A stretch of 64,000 nt of DNA from Candidatus Desulfaltia sp. (GTDB lineage Bacteria > Desulfobacterota > Desulfobacteria > Desulfobacterales > ETH-SRB1). Within the stretch, counting starts at the first letter, position 1. Every line of letters starts with the position of its first letter. The position numbers and the translations under genes were made by a program. Location of the stretch: the NCBI GenBank assembly GCA_030656555.1, contig JAUSPN010000015.1, positions 1 to 64,000 on the forward strand. The letters are read 5' to 3'. Shown piece after piece: positions 44,781 to 52,938 of this stretch. The notes below the pieces were generated by a model that ran no database searches, had not been told where the DNA came from, and worked only from the letters and a program-made list of their open reading frames with translations.

Positions 44781-45494
44781 TCAGAAAGACTTTTTTTTAA
44801 ACCAAAAACAACCACACCAATATACTTCTTGGTCAGCCATTTCTTTAGTTGCGTGTCGGATCAAACCACCTTTTTTATTATCCTCTGTGATCAAGCTAAA
44901 TTCTTTCAGTGCAAGCTCTGCAAAATAATCTGCAATCTGATCATAAGAATATATCCGATGGGCGTTGAACATTATTTTAGATTTGCCTATGGGCACCGCA
45001 AATATCAACGATCCACCGACTGCCAATACCCGCTTAAGCTCAGAAATAGCTTTCATGTCCCCATCTGGATCAAGAATATCGCCATAACGTCCCAATCCTA
45101 TATGTTCTACAACATGCATACATGAGAGGGACTCAACGCTGTCATTTTCAAACGGTAAATTTAGCAAGTCAGCCGACTCGCAAGACAGGTTGTTAAGATC
45201 CAGATTTACCCGTCGATACTCATAAAACTTCACTGGAATAAATGCAGAAACAATAGTACAAAAAGACAGCGATGAAGAAATATCTATATGAATCTCAGGT
45301 CTAACTTGACTGAGGATGCGAGCAGCCCATGCAGGATGGTAAGTATAGTGTGGTTCAATGTTATGTTGAGGTATTTTTTCGTTCAAGCATGGATAACGAT
45401 CTTTCCATCGAAAATTAAAGCGCTGTTTTGATTTTCTTGATAATTTTTTAAAATTTAAATAATCACAAATAAAATCAATATATTTTAAATCCAT
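44781..45494 (-). CDS. DUF268 family protein (methyltransferase-like)
   Basis: A 237-residue protein matching DUF268: HPAWAARIL, the SLSCMHVVEHIGLGRYGD stretch near residue 128, DPDGDMKAISELKRVL and FNAHRIYSYDQI. It looks like a class I methyltransferase fold with a weak SAM motif. Members are common in surface-polysaccharide loci; activity is unproven. Confidence 0.78.
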   Translation of the reverse strand: MDLKYIDFICDYLNFKKLSRKSKQRFNFRWKDRYPCLNEKIPQHNIEPHYTYHPAWAARILSQVRPEIHIDISSSLSFCTIVSAFIPVKFYEYRRVNLDLNNLSCESADLLNLPFENDSVESLSCMHVVEHIGLGRYGDILDPDGDMKAISELKRVLAVGGSLIFAVPIGKSKIMFNAHRIYSYDQIADYFAELALKEFSLITEDNKKGGLIRHATKEMADQEVYWCGCFWFKKKSF

Positions 45495-45513
45495 ATTTAC
45501 TCGTTTTTTATTT

Positions 45514-46770
45514 TCAGAGAGGGTCAGCTTTGTTTAGCCGCCACAAAATGGTCATCATAGCAAATGATGTATATAAAACAACTTCCGGCACATGACTAAA
45601 AAACGGTTCAAAATTTCCTATGACAATGACCACCACAAACACAGCTGCAACACACCTTCCCCATCTTTTAATAAAATCATCTTTCCCATTCCTTATACAG
45701 TCCCAGCACATCTTAAAAGATATAAATAATATATAGACAAATAATGCAAGACCAACAAGACCTGTCCTCACTGCGATACTGGGCAGCATTGAATGGGGGT
45801 CGTTGTGGATAGAGCTTTGTCTGTATTTTTCAGGGACTTTTTTATTGTATTCCTCAAGATTAATATGCTTTCCATTTTTATAAGTTTCCATTCCAAAACC
45901 TATGCCGATTATCGGGAAATCCTTTATAATTTCAAACGTCATATAATTTATATCAAATCGTAAGCTGGTAATTGGATTAACATGAATAAAACGGTTTTTA
46001 AGAGGGGTCATAGCGATAGCAATTAATATTATCCCCAGACAGGCAATTAGGATTTTTTTATTTTTGAAACATAATATAATAACTGATAGGAACAGGGCCA
46101 GCACGGTGCTGCGGGCCTGTGTCAAAACGCTTAAAATACATAGTGGGAATAAGGATATAAAGGAGATTGTTTTTACGTATAAATTACTTGCTGTAATTAT
46201 ATGGTGTAGAGAAAAAATTGCGGCAGTCACGGTAATATAACCGACCCAATTAACCGGTATTTCCGGAAGGCCTGTTACAAGCTTTGCAGAAAAACTATTG
46301 CCCAGCATGAAATAAAAATAATATATTTCTCCTATTGAAAATATAGTGGCGGAGATAATTATAACCCATGAAAGGCCAATAAGTCGTTTCCTGGAATTAA
46401 AAGAATTGATTAAAATATAATAAAATACAATATATTTTAGCAGATGCGCACGAAAATCATGGATACTGTTTCCTTTATCAAGCGCAAAGAAAAGGCCGAT
46501 GAATGCCCATGCGACAAAAAGCATAAACGGAAAAGTAAGTGGTGACTTGAAGGAAAAGTCAATCTTTTTAACACAGATTAAAATCAGGACAATAAAGATA
46601 GACCCATAAAAACAAATTTCTTTGATAGCCGTTGTGTGTGGAAAAGGAACAAAAAACAGAAAAATGCCCATTAATACAGGGACACTCAGGCTTAAGATCT
46701 TGAAGATTTTTTCTTTTATGCTTTGTTCGCCAAATTGCGGCACTGTGTCTGTAGTTGTATTTATTTCCAT
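45514..46770 (-). CDS. waaL: O-antigen ligase family protein
   Basis: A 418-residue polytopic membrane protein with about ten to twelve hydrophobic segments. The Wzy/WaaL-type domain includes TQARSTVLALFLSVII and the large periplasmic loop with IGIGFGMETYKNG and SIHNDPHSMLPSIAVRTGLVG (His-containing, as in WaaL). It may ligate O-antigen to the core or polymerise repeats. It is upstream in the minus-strand glycan cluster. No flippase gene is in the window. Confidence 0.82.
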   Translation of the reverse strand: MEINTTTDTVPQFGEQSIKEKIFKILSLSVPVLMGIFLFFVPFPHTTAIKEICFYGSIFIVLILICVKKIDFSFKSPLTFPFMLFVAWAFIGLFFALDKGNSIHDFRAHLLKYIVFYYILINSFNSRKRLIGLSWVIIISATIFSIGEIYYFYFMLGNSFSAKLVTGLPEIPVNWVGYITVTAAIFSLHHIITASNLYVKTISFISLFPLCILSVLTQARSTVLALFLSVIILCFKNKKILIACLGIILIAIAMTPLKNRFIHVNPITSLRFDINYMTFEIIKDFPIIGIGFGMETYKNGKHINLEEYNKKVPEKYRQSSIHNDPHSMLPSIAVRTGLVGLALFVYILFISFKMCWDCIRNGKDDFIKRWGRCVAAVFVVVIVIGNFEPFFSHVPEVVLYTSFAMMTILWRLNKADPL

Positions 46771-46842
46771 GTTATTTGTAGATAATCTCCCTGTATTCCC
46801 CCTTTAAAAGAGTAGCAGGGGATTAGCATTTTTGCTGAAGTA

Positions 46843-48234
46843 TTACACATTTTTCTGTCCAAGCTGGATCAGAAAAATCGGAACCGGAAGCAGGGATATT
46901 GATTGGCTGTTTTCAATATTTTGTTTTGTGATAACATCCAGATGATCCTTTTTAGAGCTTATTTTTGTAAACCATTGAAACTCTGCTGCCGAGACCTTTT
47001 CCTGATATTTAACCTCGAAAAATTTCAGCTCGCTGCCCTTTTTGGCAATGAAATCGATTTCTTTCTGTCCCTGCCAGTAAAAACAATTCTTATAATATCG
47101 AAAAATATGCATTCCCACGACCGATTCCACTAATTTTGATTCATTTGCAGGATCGTTTAAAAATCTTTGGCATTCTGTGAAAAAATTGTCTCCTATCCCG
47201 CTGTTTTTCCCTGAAAAACAATGAAAAATCAAAGGGTCCTGAAAATAGAGTTTCTTATTCTTTCTGTACATCGGCAATTTTTTTGACAAATCGATGAACT
47301 GAACAGACCGTAAAACATACATTCTTTCCAGAATCTCAACATATTCCTGTACTGTGGCATGGGAGGCTATTCCGGATTCTCTGCTAAGGCTGTACCAGCT
47401 AATTCCGGTAGATATATGCGCCAGTATCCTGGACATTATCTGGTAAAGATTCCGCTCTAACTTACCCGTACGTCCTATGTCCCCTTCAACCCGGCTTAAG
47501 TAAAGCTGGTACACATAGGAAGAAATATGTCCTCTGGAAAAAAAAAGGTTTACTGAAAGAGGAAAGCCGCCAGTTATCAGATATTCTTTAAAACGGCGCA
47601 AAAGAAGGTCCTTGTGATATATAAGACTGTCGATATCTGTTAATTCAATCCTGGGTTCGATCAAACTTATAAATTCGACAAATGTCATAGGCAACTGTTC
47701 AAAATCGATTTTAGAAACCTTCCCTCTTCGACCCGGCATCCGCTCTGCCCCTTTACGAATATCAAGCAAGTTTGAACCGGTAAGCAGGAGAGTTACATTT
47801 TTAAGTTTTCCTTCATCTGCCAGCGCCTTTACTCCTCGCTGCCACTTTCGCACGAATGATATCTCATCGAGAAAAATATAGAGGCGCTGTGGATTTTCAG
47901 GCCTTATATTGCGAAGATAGCAGTCAATCAATTCATAAAGCTGATTAAAATCTTCAATCCTGTCGAGTGAAAAATAGAAAACATGCTTTCTTGGTATCCG
48001 TAATTCAAGTAAAAGTCTGCGAATAAGCAGCTTCATGGTTGTACTTTTTCCAATTTGCCGTGGCCCACGAAGCGTCAAAATTGAATCTATATCCTCGGGA
48101 TACTCAAACATGAGAGGGGGGATATACCGATAGCTTTCCCGTTCGTAGTCTGCTATCTTTTCATCCTCCAGTATCAGTTCTTCTCGAAACCACCATGGGT
48201 TATGCTGCTGTAAAAGCTGAAACGAAATTTCCAT
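46843..48234 (-). CDS. AAA ATPase with DUF4143 domain
   Basis: A 463-residue protein of the AAA_14/DUF4143 type. Walker A is GPRQIGKST near residue 58, Walker B is IFLDEISFV near 120, sensor-like LLLTGSN follows, and the C-terminus has a PDDEXK-like patch (EIDFIAKKGSELKFFEVKY). The family is widespread and often acquired; its function is unclear. It interrupts the stretch between the ligase and galE. An inverted repeat TTGTAT/ATACAA lies in its upstream region (about 48277-48302). Confidence 0.88.
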   Translation of the reverse strand: MEISFQLLQQHNPWWFREELILEDEKIADYERESYRYIPPLMFEYPEDIDSILTLRGPRQIGKSTTMKLLIRRLLLELRIPRKHVFYFSLDRIEDFNQLYELIDCYLRNIRPENPQRLYIFLDEISFVRKWQRGVKALADEGKLKNVTLLLTGSNLLDIRKGAERMPGRRGKVSKIDFEQLPMTFVEFISLIEPRIELTDIDSLIYHKDLLLRRFKEYLITGGFPLSVNLFFSRGHISSYVYQLYLSRVEGDIGRTGKLERNLYQIMSRILAHISTGISWYSLSRESGIASHATVQEYVEILERMYVLRSVQFIDLSKKLPMYRKNKKLYFQDPLIFHCFSGKNSGIGDNFFTECQRFLNDPANESKLVESVVGMHIFRYYKNCFYWQGQKEIDFIAKKGSELKFFEVKYQEKVSAAEFQWFTKISSKKDHLDVITKQNIENSQSISLLPVPIFLIQLGQKNV

Positions 48235-48345
48235 GAACCACCTGACATGTATTTGTTATATACATAATTTATAGCAGATATTGTATTTGGTAGATACAAT
48301 ACTTTTGTATAAAAATAAAGAAAAAATTTGGTTTAAAAAATAGAA

Positions 48346-49326
48346 TTAAAATTTATATCCATTCGGATGCTTTCTGTGCCATTCCCAGGCTGAGGCGACG
48401 ATATCTTTTAGTTTTGTGTATTTTGGTTTCCAGCCCAGTTCCTGATGAGCCAGATCTGAAGAGGCTATAAGAACCGCAGGATCTCCCGGCCTGCGTGGCG
48501 CAAATTCATAAGGGACCTTTCTGCCGGTTACCAGCTCTATGGTTTTGACTACTTCCAGGTTTGAAAATCCCTGCCCATTTCCCAGGTTATATTTGCCGTT
48601 GGGATGTTTATCCAGATTTTCCAGCGCCTGGATGTGAGCCTGGAACAGATCCAGAACATGTATATAATCCCTGATGCATGTGCCGTCTTTTGTCGGATAA
48701 TCGTTGCCGAATATCTGCAGCTTTTCACGCTGTGCAAGCAGAACCTGGATAGTTACCGGAATGAGAAGGGTTACATGACGTTTTGCATCGCCAAATCTTT
48801 TGCTTGCACCTGCAGCATTGAAGTATCGCAGGGAATTGAATTTGAGGCCGTAGGCCTTATGGTACCAGTCCAGAATCTTTTCAAACATCAGCTTGGATTC
48901 TCCGTAAGGATTAATCGGCGACTGAGGATGTTTCTCATCTACCGGGATATACCGGGGTTCGCCAAAAGTAGCGGCGGTGGAGGAAAAGATTATACGGTTG
49001 CAGTCAGCCTCGCGCATGGCATCCAGAAGTCTAATCCCGTTTGCCACATTATTGTTGAAAAACTGACCCGGATCAGTCATGGAAGATTCAACTCTGGTAT
49101 CAGCCGCGAAATGGATTACCGCATCAATAGAGTGCTTCTGAAAAATCGTCCTCAACAAAGACTGATTCCCAAAATCCCCTTCATAGAAGATAGCCTCAGG
49201 AAGCACCGCTTCACGGTGTCCTTCCTGTAAATTGTCTATTACTACTACCTTATGCCCCTGGAGCAAAAACTCTTCAACACAAACAGAGCCGATATAGCCG
49301 GCTCCTCCTGTAACCAGTAGCGCCAT
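48346..49326 (-). CDS. galE: UDP-glucose 4-epimerase
   Basis: A 326-residue short-chain dehydrogenase/reductase. VTGGAGYIGSVCVEEF binds NAD, the catalytic motif is YGESK (in NPYGESKLMFEK), and SLRYFNAAGAS and GTCIRDYIHVLDL are GalE hallmarks. It interconverts UDP-glucose and UDP-galactose and probably supplies galactose to the nearby glycan cluster. Confidence 0.95.
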   Translation of the reverse strand: MALLVTGGAGYIGSVCVEEFLLQGHKVVVIDNLQEGHREAVLPEAIFYEGDFGNQSLLRTIFQKHSIDAVIHFAADTRVESSMTDPGQFFNNNVANGIRLLDAMREADCNRIIFSSTAATFGEPRYIPVDEKHPQSPINPYGESKLMFEKILDWYHKAYGLKFNSLRYFNAAGASKRFGDAKRHVTLLIPVTIQVLLAQREKLQIFGNDYPTKDGTCIRDYIHVLDLFQAHIQALENLDKHPNGKYNLGNGQGFSNLEVVKTIELVTGRKVPYEFAPRRPGDPAVLIASSDLAHQELGWKPKYTKLKDIVASAWEWHRKHPNGYKF

Positions 49327-49395
49327 AGTGTTTATCCTTTATTTTTTGTCTTGTGTGTCTTGCTTCTGGTCTGTCAACTGACAGGCATTTTTCAT

Positions 49396-49485
49396 TCATG
49401 TGGAAATTCCTAACTTAGGCAGGATATACAGCTGTAAAAGGAACCAGATTCCTACTATGGCCAGCAAAATAATTGCTTGTTTCAT
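49396..49485 (-). CDS. 29-residue single-helix membrane peptide
   Basis: An ATG preceded by a strong ribosome binding site (AGGAGAAAAAA) opens a 29-codon frame: a short polar start (MKQ), one hydrophobic helix (AIILLAIVGIWFLLQLYI) and a LPKLG-containing tail ending in IST. It lies between galE and the HD-domain gene on the same strand. I recall similar short peptides ending in LPKLG-type tails from deltaproteobacteria, but this was not checked. Function unknown. Confidence 0.6.
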   Translation of the reverse strand: MKQAIILLAIVGIWFLLQLYILPKLGIST

Positions 49486-49501
49486 TTTTTTCTCCTTATT
49501 T

Positions 49502-50308
49502 TTAATGCTTTATGGAGCTTAAAGTTTTTCCTGAGCATTTTAGCACATGATCACGTGCCTGGTTTATTGCCCCTTTCACCTCTTTTGATTGAGGCAGTGT
49601 TGACGCAAGCTGCTCTAAATACTTGTGGCTTTGAAGGGCCTGGAATGAGGGAACAAAATTCAGATCAAATGCCCAGCCTATCAAAAGCAGTTTAAAGTCG
49701 TTTAATGTTTTCAAATCATTTATTCTTACAGATTTGCATTCTTTCAAGGTCTGCAAAACCTGGGGCGAACATACAGGTTCATCGGCAAGGCCAAGTTCGA
49801 TGGTCGAATTTGGATTCTTTTCCCGGTCATTGTAGTAATCAATAAAAACCTTCCATATATCAAGTTTGTCAGCATCTCTGATAAGCCGTATAAAAAACAG
49901 GGTTTTTTCATTTTCTGCCTCTGGAAGAACAGCGGCGTTATGATATGCAACAGTTTTTGCGATCAGCCTTTTTTCATATTTTGAAAACATACGCAAAATT
50001 TTATGTATTCCTATCTGTTGTAATCCCAGCCTGGCATGGTTTTTAGAATTCATATCATTGAATGTGCCGTATACGGCATACTGTTTAAACCTTCCGATGT
50101 CATGCAGTAAAGCCATTGTTTCCGCCAGCAGCAGCTCCTGCTCTGAAATATCCAGCGCTTTGCCTAACATGACAATATTGTCGCACACACGTTTTGTATG
50201 TTCTTCTTTTAACCTGATAGCGCGGTTATATTCTGAATCAGCGGTGTAGTAACCAGACACATAATCGGCAAACCAGGTTTTTAAATATGTTAGATCGCTG
50301 TTTTTCAT
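49502..50308 (-). CDS. HD domain-containing protein
   Basis: A 268-residue HD-superfamily metal-dependent phosphohydrolase-like protein. The LLHDIGRFKQ motif is near residue 70, and IRLIRDADKLDIWKV near 145 gives the downstream D. Substrate unknown; nucleotide or phosphomonoester hydrolysis is the family theme. Its start overlaps the mobB stop by 4 bp. Confidence 0.85.
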   Translation of the reverse strand: MKNSDLTYLKTWFADYVSGYYTADSEYNRAIRLKEEHTKRVCDNIVMLGKALDISEQELLLAETMALLHDIGRFKQYAVYGTFNDMNSKNHARLGLQQIGIHKILRMFSKYEKRLIAKTVAYHNAAVLPEAENEKTLFFIRLIRDADKLDIWKVFIDYYNDREKNPNSTIELGLADEPVCSPQVLQTLKECKSVRINDLKTLNDFKLLLIGWAFDLNFVPSFQALQSHKYLEQLASTLPQSKEVKGAINQARDHVLKCSGKTLSSIKH

Positions 50309-50799
50309 AAGTACTTTTTTTCTATAAAATCGACCAGGCTATCTATCTCTTCCAATCCGAACTTAGGCACTTTCAAGTCTATGTTTGAATCTGTAACAAA
50401 GGCTATGAGATTATTATCTTCCCCGCAAAGAGGTTTTTTGTGGGTTGATGAACGGAAGATTTCTATTTTAGGTTTGTTTTCCCTTTTATAACCTTCGACT
50501 ATAATGATGTCCATGTCATGGAAGTATCCCTCAAGACATTCTAAAGATTCGGAGTCAGCATCCTTTACCATGGCGATTTTGCCAGGCGAGGCTACAATTA
50601 CCATGTCTGCTCCGGCTTCCTTATGCCGCCAGCTGTCTTTACCTTTTTGATTAATATCAAATCCATGATATGCGTGTTTGACTGTGCCAATTTTATACCC
50701 ACGGCTTTTTAATTCAGGAATTATCTTTTCTATTAGTGTGGTTTTGCCCGATCCAGACTTTCCTACGATTAATATAATTGGTGGCATGAGATTAATCAC
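50305..50799 (-). CDS. mobB: molybdopterin-guanine dinucleotide biosynthesis protein B
   Basis: A 164-residue P-loop GTPase-like protein. Walker A is GKSGSGKTTLIEKI near residue 12, followed by GTVKHAYHGFDI, GKDSWRHKEAGADMVIVASPGK and DIIIVEGYKRENKPKIEIFR, the MobB pattern. It assists MobA in making the molybdenum cofactor dinucleotide, in line with an anaerobic respiratory lifestyle. Confidence 0.95.
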   Translation of the reverse strand: MINLMPPIILIVGKSGSGKTTLIEKIIPELKSRGYKIGTVKHAYHGFDINQKGKDSWRHKEAGADMVIVASPGKIAMVKDADSESLECLEGYFHDMDIIIVEGYKRENKPKIEIFRSSTHKKPLCGEDNNLIAFVTDSNIDLKVPKFGLEEIDSLVDFIEKKYL

Positions 50800-50818
50800 T
50801 TTTTATATTTTTATACGC

Positions 50819-50842
50819 TAACTGAGCATTGGCTCAATTAGC
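50819..50842. terminator. hairpin between mobB and the radical SAM gene
   Basis: CTAACTGAGC, loop ATTG, GCTCAATTAG, with one mismatch. It resembles the hairpin at 24076-24105. The role as a terminator is only suggestive. Confidence 0.4.
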
Positions 50843-50850
50843 ATAATAGT

Positions 50851-52497
50851 TTAATTTGAAAGTGTTAGAAGACTCAAGTAATATTTTATAAGGGAAATCT
50901 GTTCCATGTATTCGGAATCCGGCCCTGTTTCAAGGATTGCCTCTATGAGGTGTTCAGATATTTGTTTTGCTGTTTTGATTTCTCCATAATCTGTGAGTTT
51001 TCGGAAAAAATAATCATAAACAGATGCCCGGGCCGAAATATCGCTGTTGAAAAATCCGGTCGCAGCTTTACCCCAGTCCTTTTGGTCAATCAAATACCTT
51101 ATTGCCAGGTCCTGAAACATCAACTCATCATAATTGTTTTTATAATCTATTGAAAACGGCAAAATATCGTTAATATAAGCTTTGAGTTTTAACGGACTTT
51201 CAGGGCAGCAATAATAATATGGCTCAAGGTACCCTTCCGATTTTCTTCCATATAAATGAACACTATTTTCCTGTTTGTCAACAAAACGACAAAGAGGTGT
51301 ATTCTGGTAAATTCTGCCGCCTATTGTATATTCATATCGCCTTAAAAGATCCGGCGAAAACCTTATCATCTGTTCAATTGTATGGTCAATTGTCTCATAA
51401 GTTTCTCCAGGAAGACCGAAAACAAGATTTATCGTGCAATCAATGTTGAATTGACGGCATAATTCAAGGGTCTGGATTATATCATTTTGGCGATATGATG
51501 TTCGATTTGTCTTCAAAACACTGTCTGCAAAGCTGTCACAGGTAAGCACAACGGAAAAGCCGGCCTGGGCTAAAAGCTCTGCGAATTCATCATCAAAGGG
51601 CCTGGGCAAAAATTGAGAAGAAAATCGAAAATGTTCATGCAAACCGGATTTGATTATTTTCCTGACCAGAGTAGAACAATGTTTCAGGTCCGGTATATTA
51701 AACTCCGTGTCTGTAAAAAAAATATTTTTAATTCCATCATGCTTTTCGGATATCTCTTTTAACTCACAAATAACGTCGTTATGGTCCCTGAAAATAAAGC
51801 TTCTGCCTTCGATAAGAGGCTCAACGCAGTAAGAGCAGTTCTGGTTGCATCCCCGTTTTGTCTGTATGGGCAGACCTGCAGTTTCATAAGCATAATTGAA
51901 TTTACTTTCTCTTTCAATAATTCTGCCGGCTTTCCTGAAGGCGTACGGCTGTTTCTGATTTATCTTATAACCATCCTGGCATTGAAATATCATGTTGGGG
52001 ATTTTGGATATTTTGTCGTCATCAGGAAATGCTTCAAGAAATTGACGCACAGCCTCTTCGCCTTCTCCGACCACACCGTATCGAATTCCCAGCATTTTCA
52101 GGATTGCCGCAGGAGATATTGTAAAAGCGCCCCCTCCGGCAATTATAGGCACCCCGGGTTTTTGCTTTTTTATAATATCAACTATCTGTTTTATACCCGG
52201 CAGAAAATAAAAAGTCCTGTACCCGTTGCCCTCATGATTTCCATACTTTTCGCAGGCCATGCAGGTGTCTATGTTCCGGAGCCCCAACCCTATCAGGTCG
52301 GGATTTTCGCGCTTTAAAATCCCTGTCAGATTAATTTCAGGATCGGTTTCTGGAAGAAAAGGGAAGTCAATGGTTACATCATAAGAATGCCGGCGAAGAT
52401 AATCAGCAATAATGTCCAACCCAAACGGGTATATCTGTTTTACAAGATAGTATCTGTCGGTATATAAGAGCAAAACTTTTTTAGGTTTGAACCGCAT
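50851..52497 (-). CDS. B12-binding domain-containing radical SAM protein
   Basis: A 548-residue protein. The N-terminal part (about 1-170) looks like a cobalamin-binding domain (GLDIIADYLRRHSYDV, PGVPIIAGGGAFTISP, VVGEGEEAVRQFL). The radical SAM core starts at KRGCNQNCSYCVEP (Cx3Cx2C, near 213). The C-terminal about 150 residues are helical and variable. Such enzymes do methylations or rearrangements; the substrate cannot be inferred from neighbours. Confidence 0.87.
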   Translation of the reverse strand: MRFKPKKVLLLYTDRYYLVKQIYPFGLDIIADYLRRHSYDVTIDFPFLPETDPEINLTGILKRENPDLIGLGLRNIDTCMACEKYGNHEGNGYRTFYFLPGIKQIVDIIKKQKPGVPIIAGGGAFTISPAAILKMLGIRYGVVGEGEEAVRQFLEAFPDDDKISKIPNMIFQCQDGYKINQKQPYAFRKAGRIIERESKFNYAYETAGLPIQTKRGCNQNCSYCVEPLIEGRSFIFRDHNDVICELKEISEKHDGIKNIFFTDTEFNIPDLKHCSTLVRKIIKSGLHEHFRFSSQFLPRPFDDEFAELLAQAGFSVVLTCDSFADSVLKTNRTSYRQNDIIQTLELCRQFNIDCTINLVFGLPGETYETIDHTIEQMIRFSPDLLRRYEYTIGGRIYQNTPLCRFVDKQENSVHLYGRKSEGYLEPYYYCCPESPLKLKAYINDILPFSIDYKNNYDELMFQDLAIRYLIDQKDWGKAATGFFNSDISARASVYDYFFRKLTDYGEIKTAKQISEHLIEAILETGPDSEYMEQISLIKYYLSLLTLSN

Positions 52498-52791
52498 TTT
52501 TCAAAGGCCTATTGTCGCCAAAGCACAATAAATATTGATAGATATTGACTGTAAGCGCAATATCAAGTGTAATTATAAAATGCAATATTATTTCTTGGCC
52601 CGAAAAGTAGCGATGAAAAAATATGATGGATTTTTCTGCGCTTATCAAATATGTTGACAGGCGCAAATGAACGTTGAAATTGGAAATTTGGCCTTCATGC
52701 TTTTGTGTTGTTCTTCCCAATTTCAAGCCATGAACGGCTATAAATTTATTTTGGCTATTACCGGCTTTAACAAATAAAAAGGGTGCGAAAC
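52498..52791. other. intergenic region with shared repeat blocks
   Basis: No gene seen. At 52661-52740, GAAATTGGAAATTTGGCCT (52676-52694) and TGAACGGCTA (52731-52740) are inverted copies of the arms around the four-helix-bundle remnant at 17740-17935. Confidence 0.55.
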
Positions 52792-52913
52792 TTGAACTGC
52801 AACAGCAAGCGCATTCCTCGCAGCTTGCTGCGGGGTTAGCGAGCGAATCAAAAAATTGACAGAATTCCTTACAGTCGAAGATTCCTCGCAGCTTGCTGCG
52901 GGGTTCTTCAATT
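52792..52913 (+). repeat. 121-bp palindromic element, copy B
   Basis: TTGAACTGC to CTTCAATT. Hairpins CCTCGCAGC-TTGCTGCGGGG occur at both ends of the core (about 52816-52836 and 52884-52903). GGGTTAGCGAGCGAATC is shared with copies A and C. It lies 25 bp upstream of polA. Confidence 0.87.
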
Positions 52914-52938
52914 AATTTTATCCTGCAAAGTAACTGCC

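Noticed and set aside
48604..49230. 208-codon plus-strand frame within galE
   Set aside because: Shadow of galE, whose catalytic motifs are clear on the other strand.
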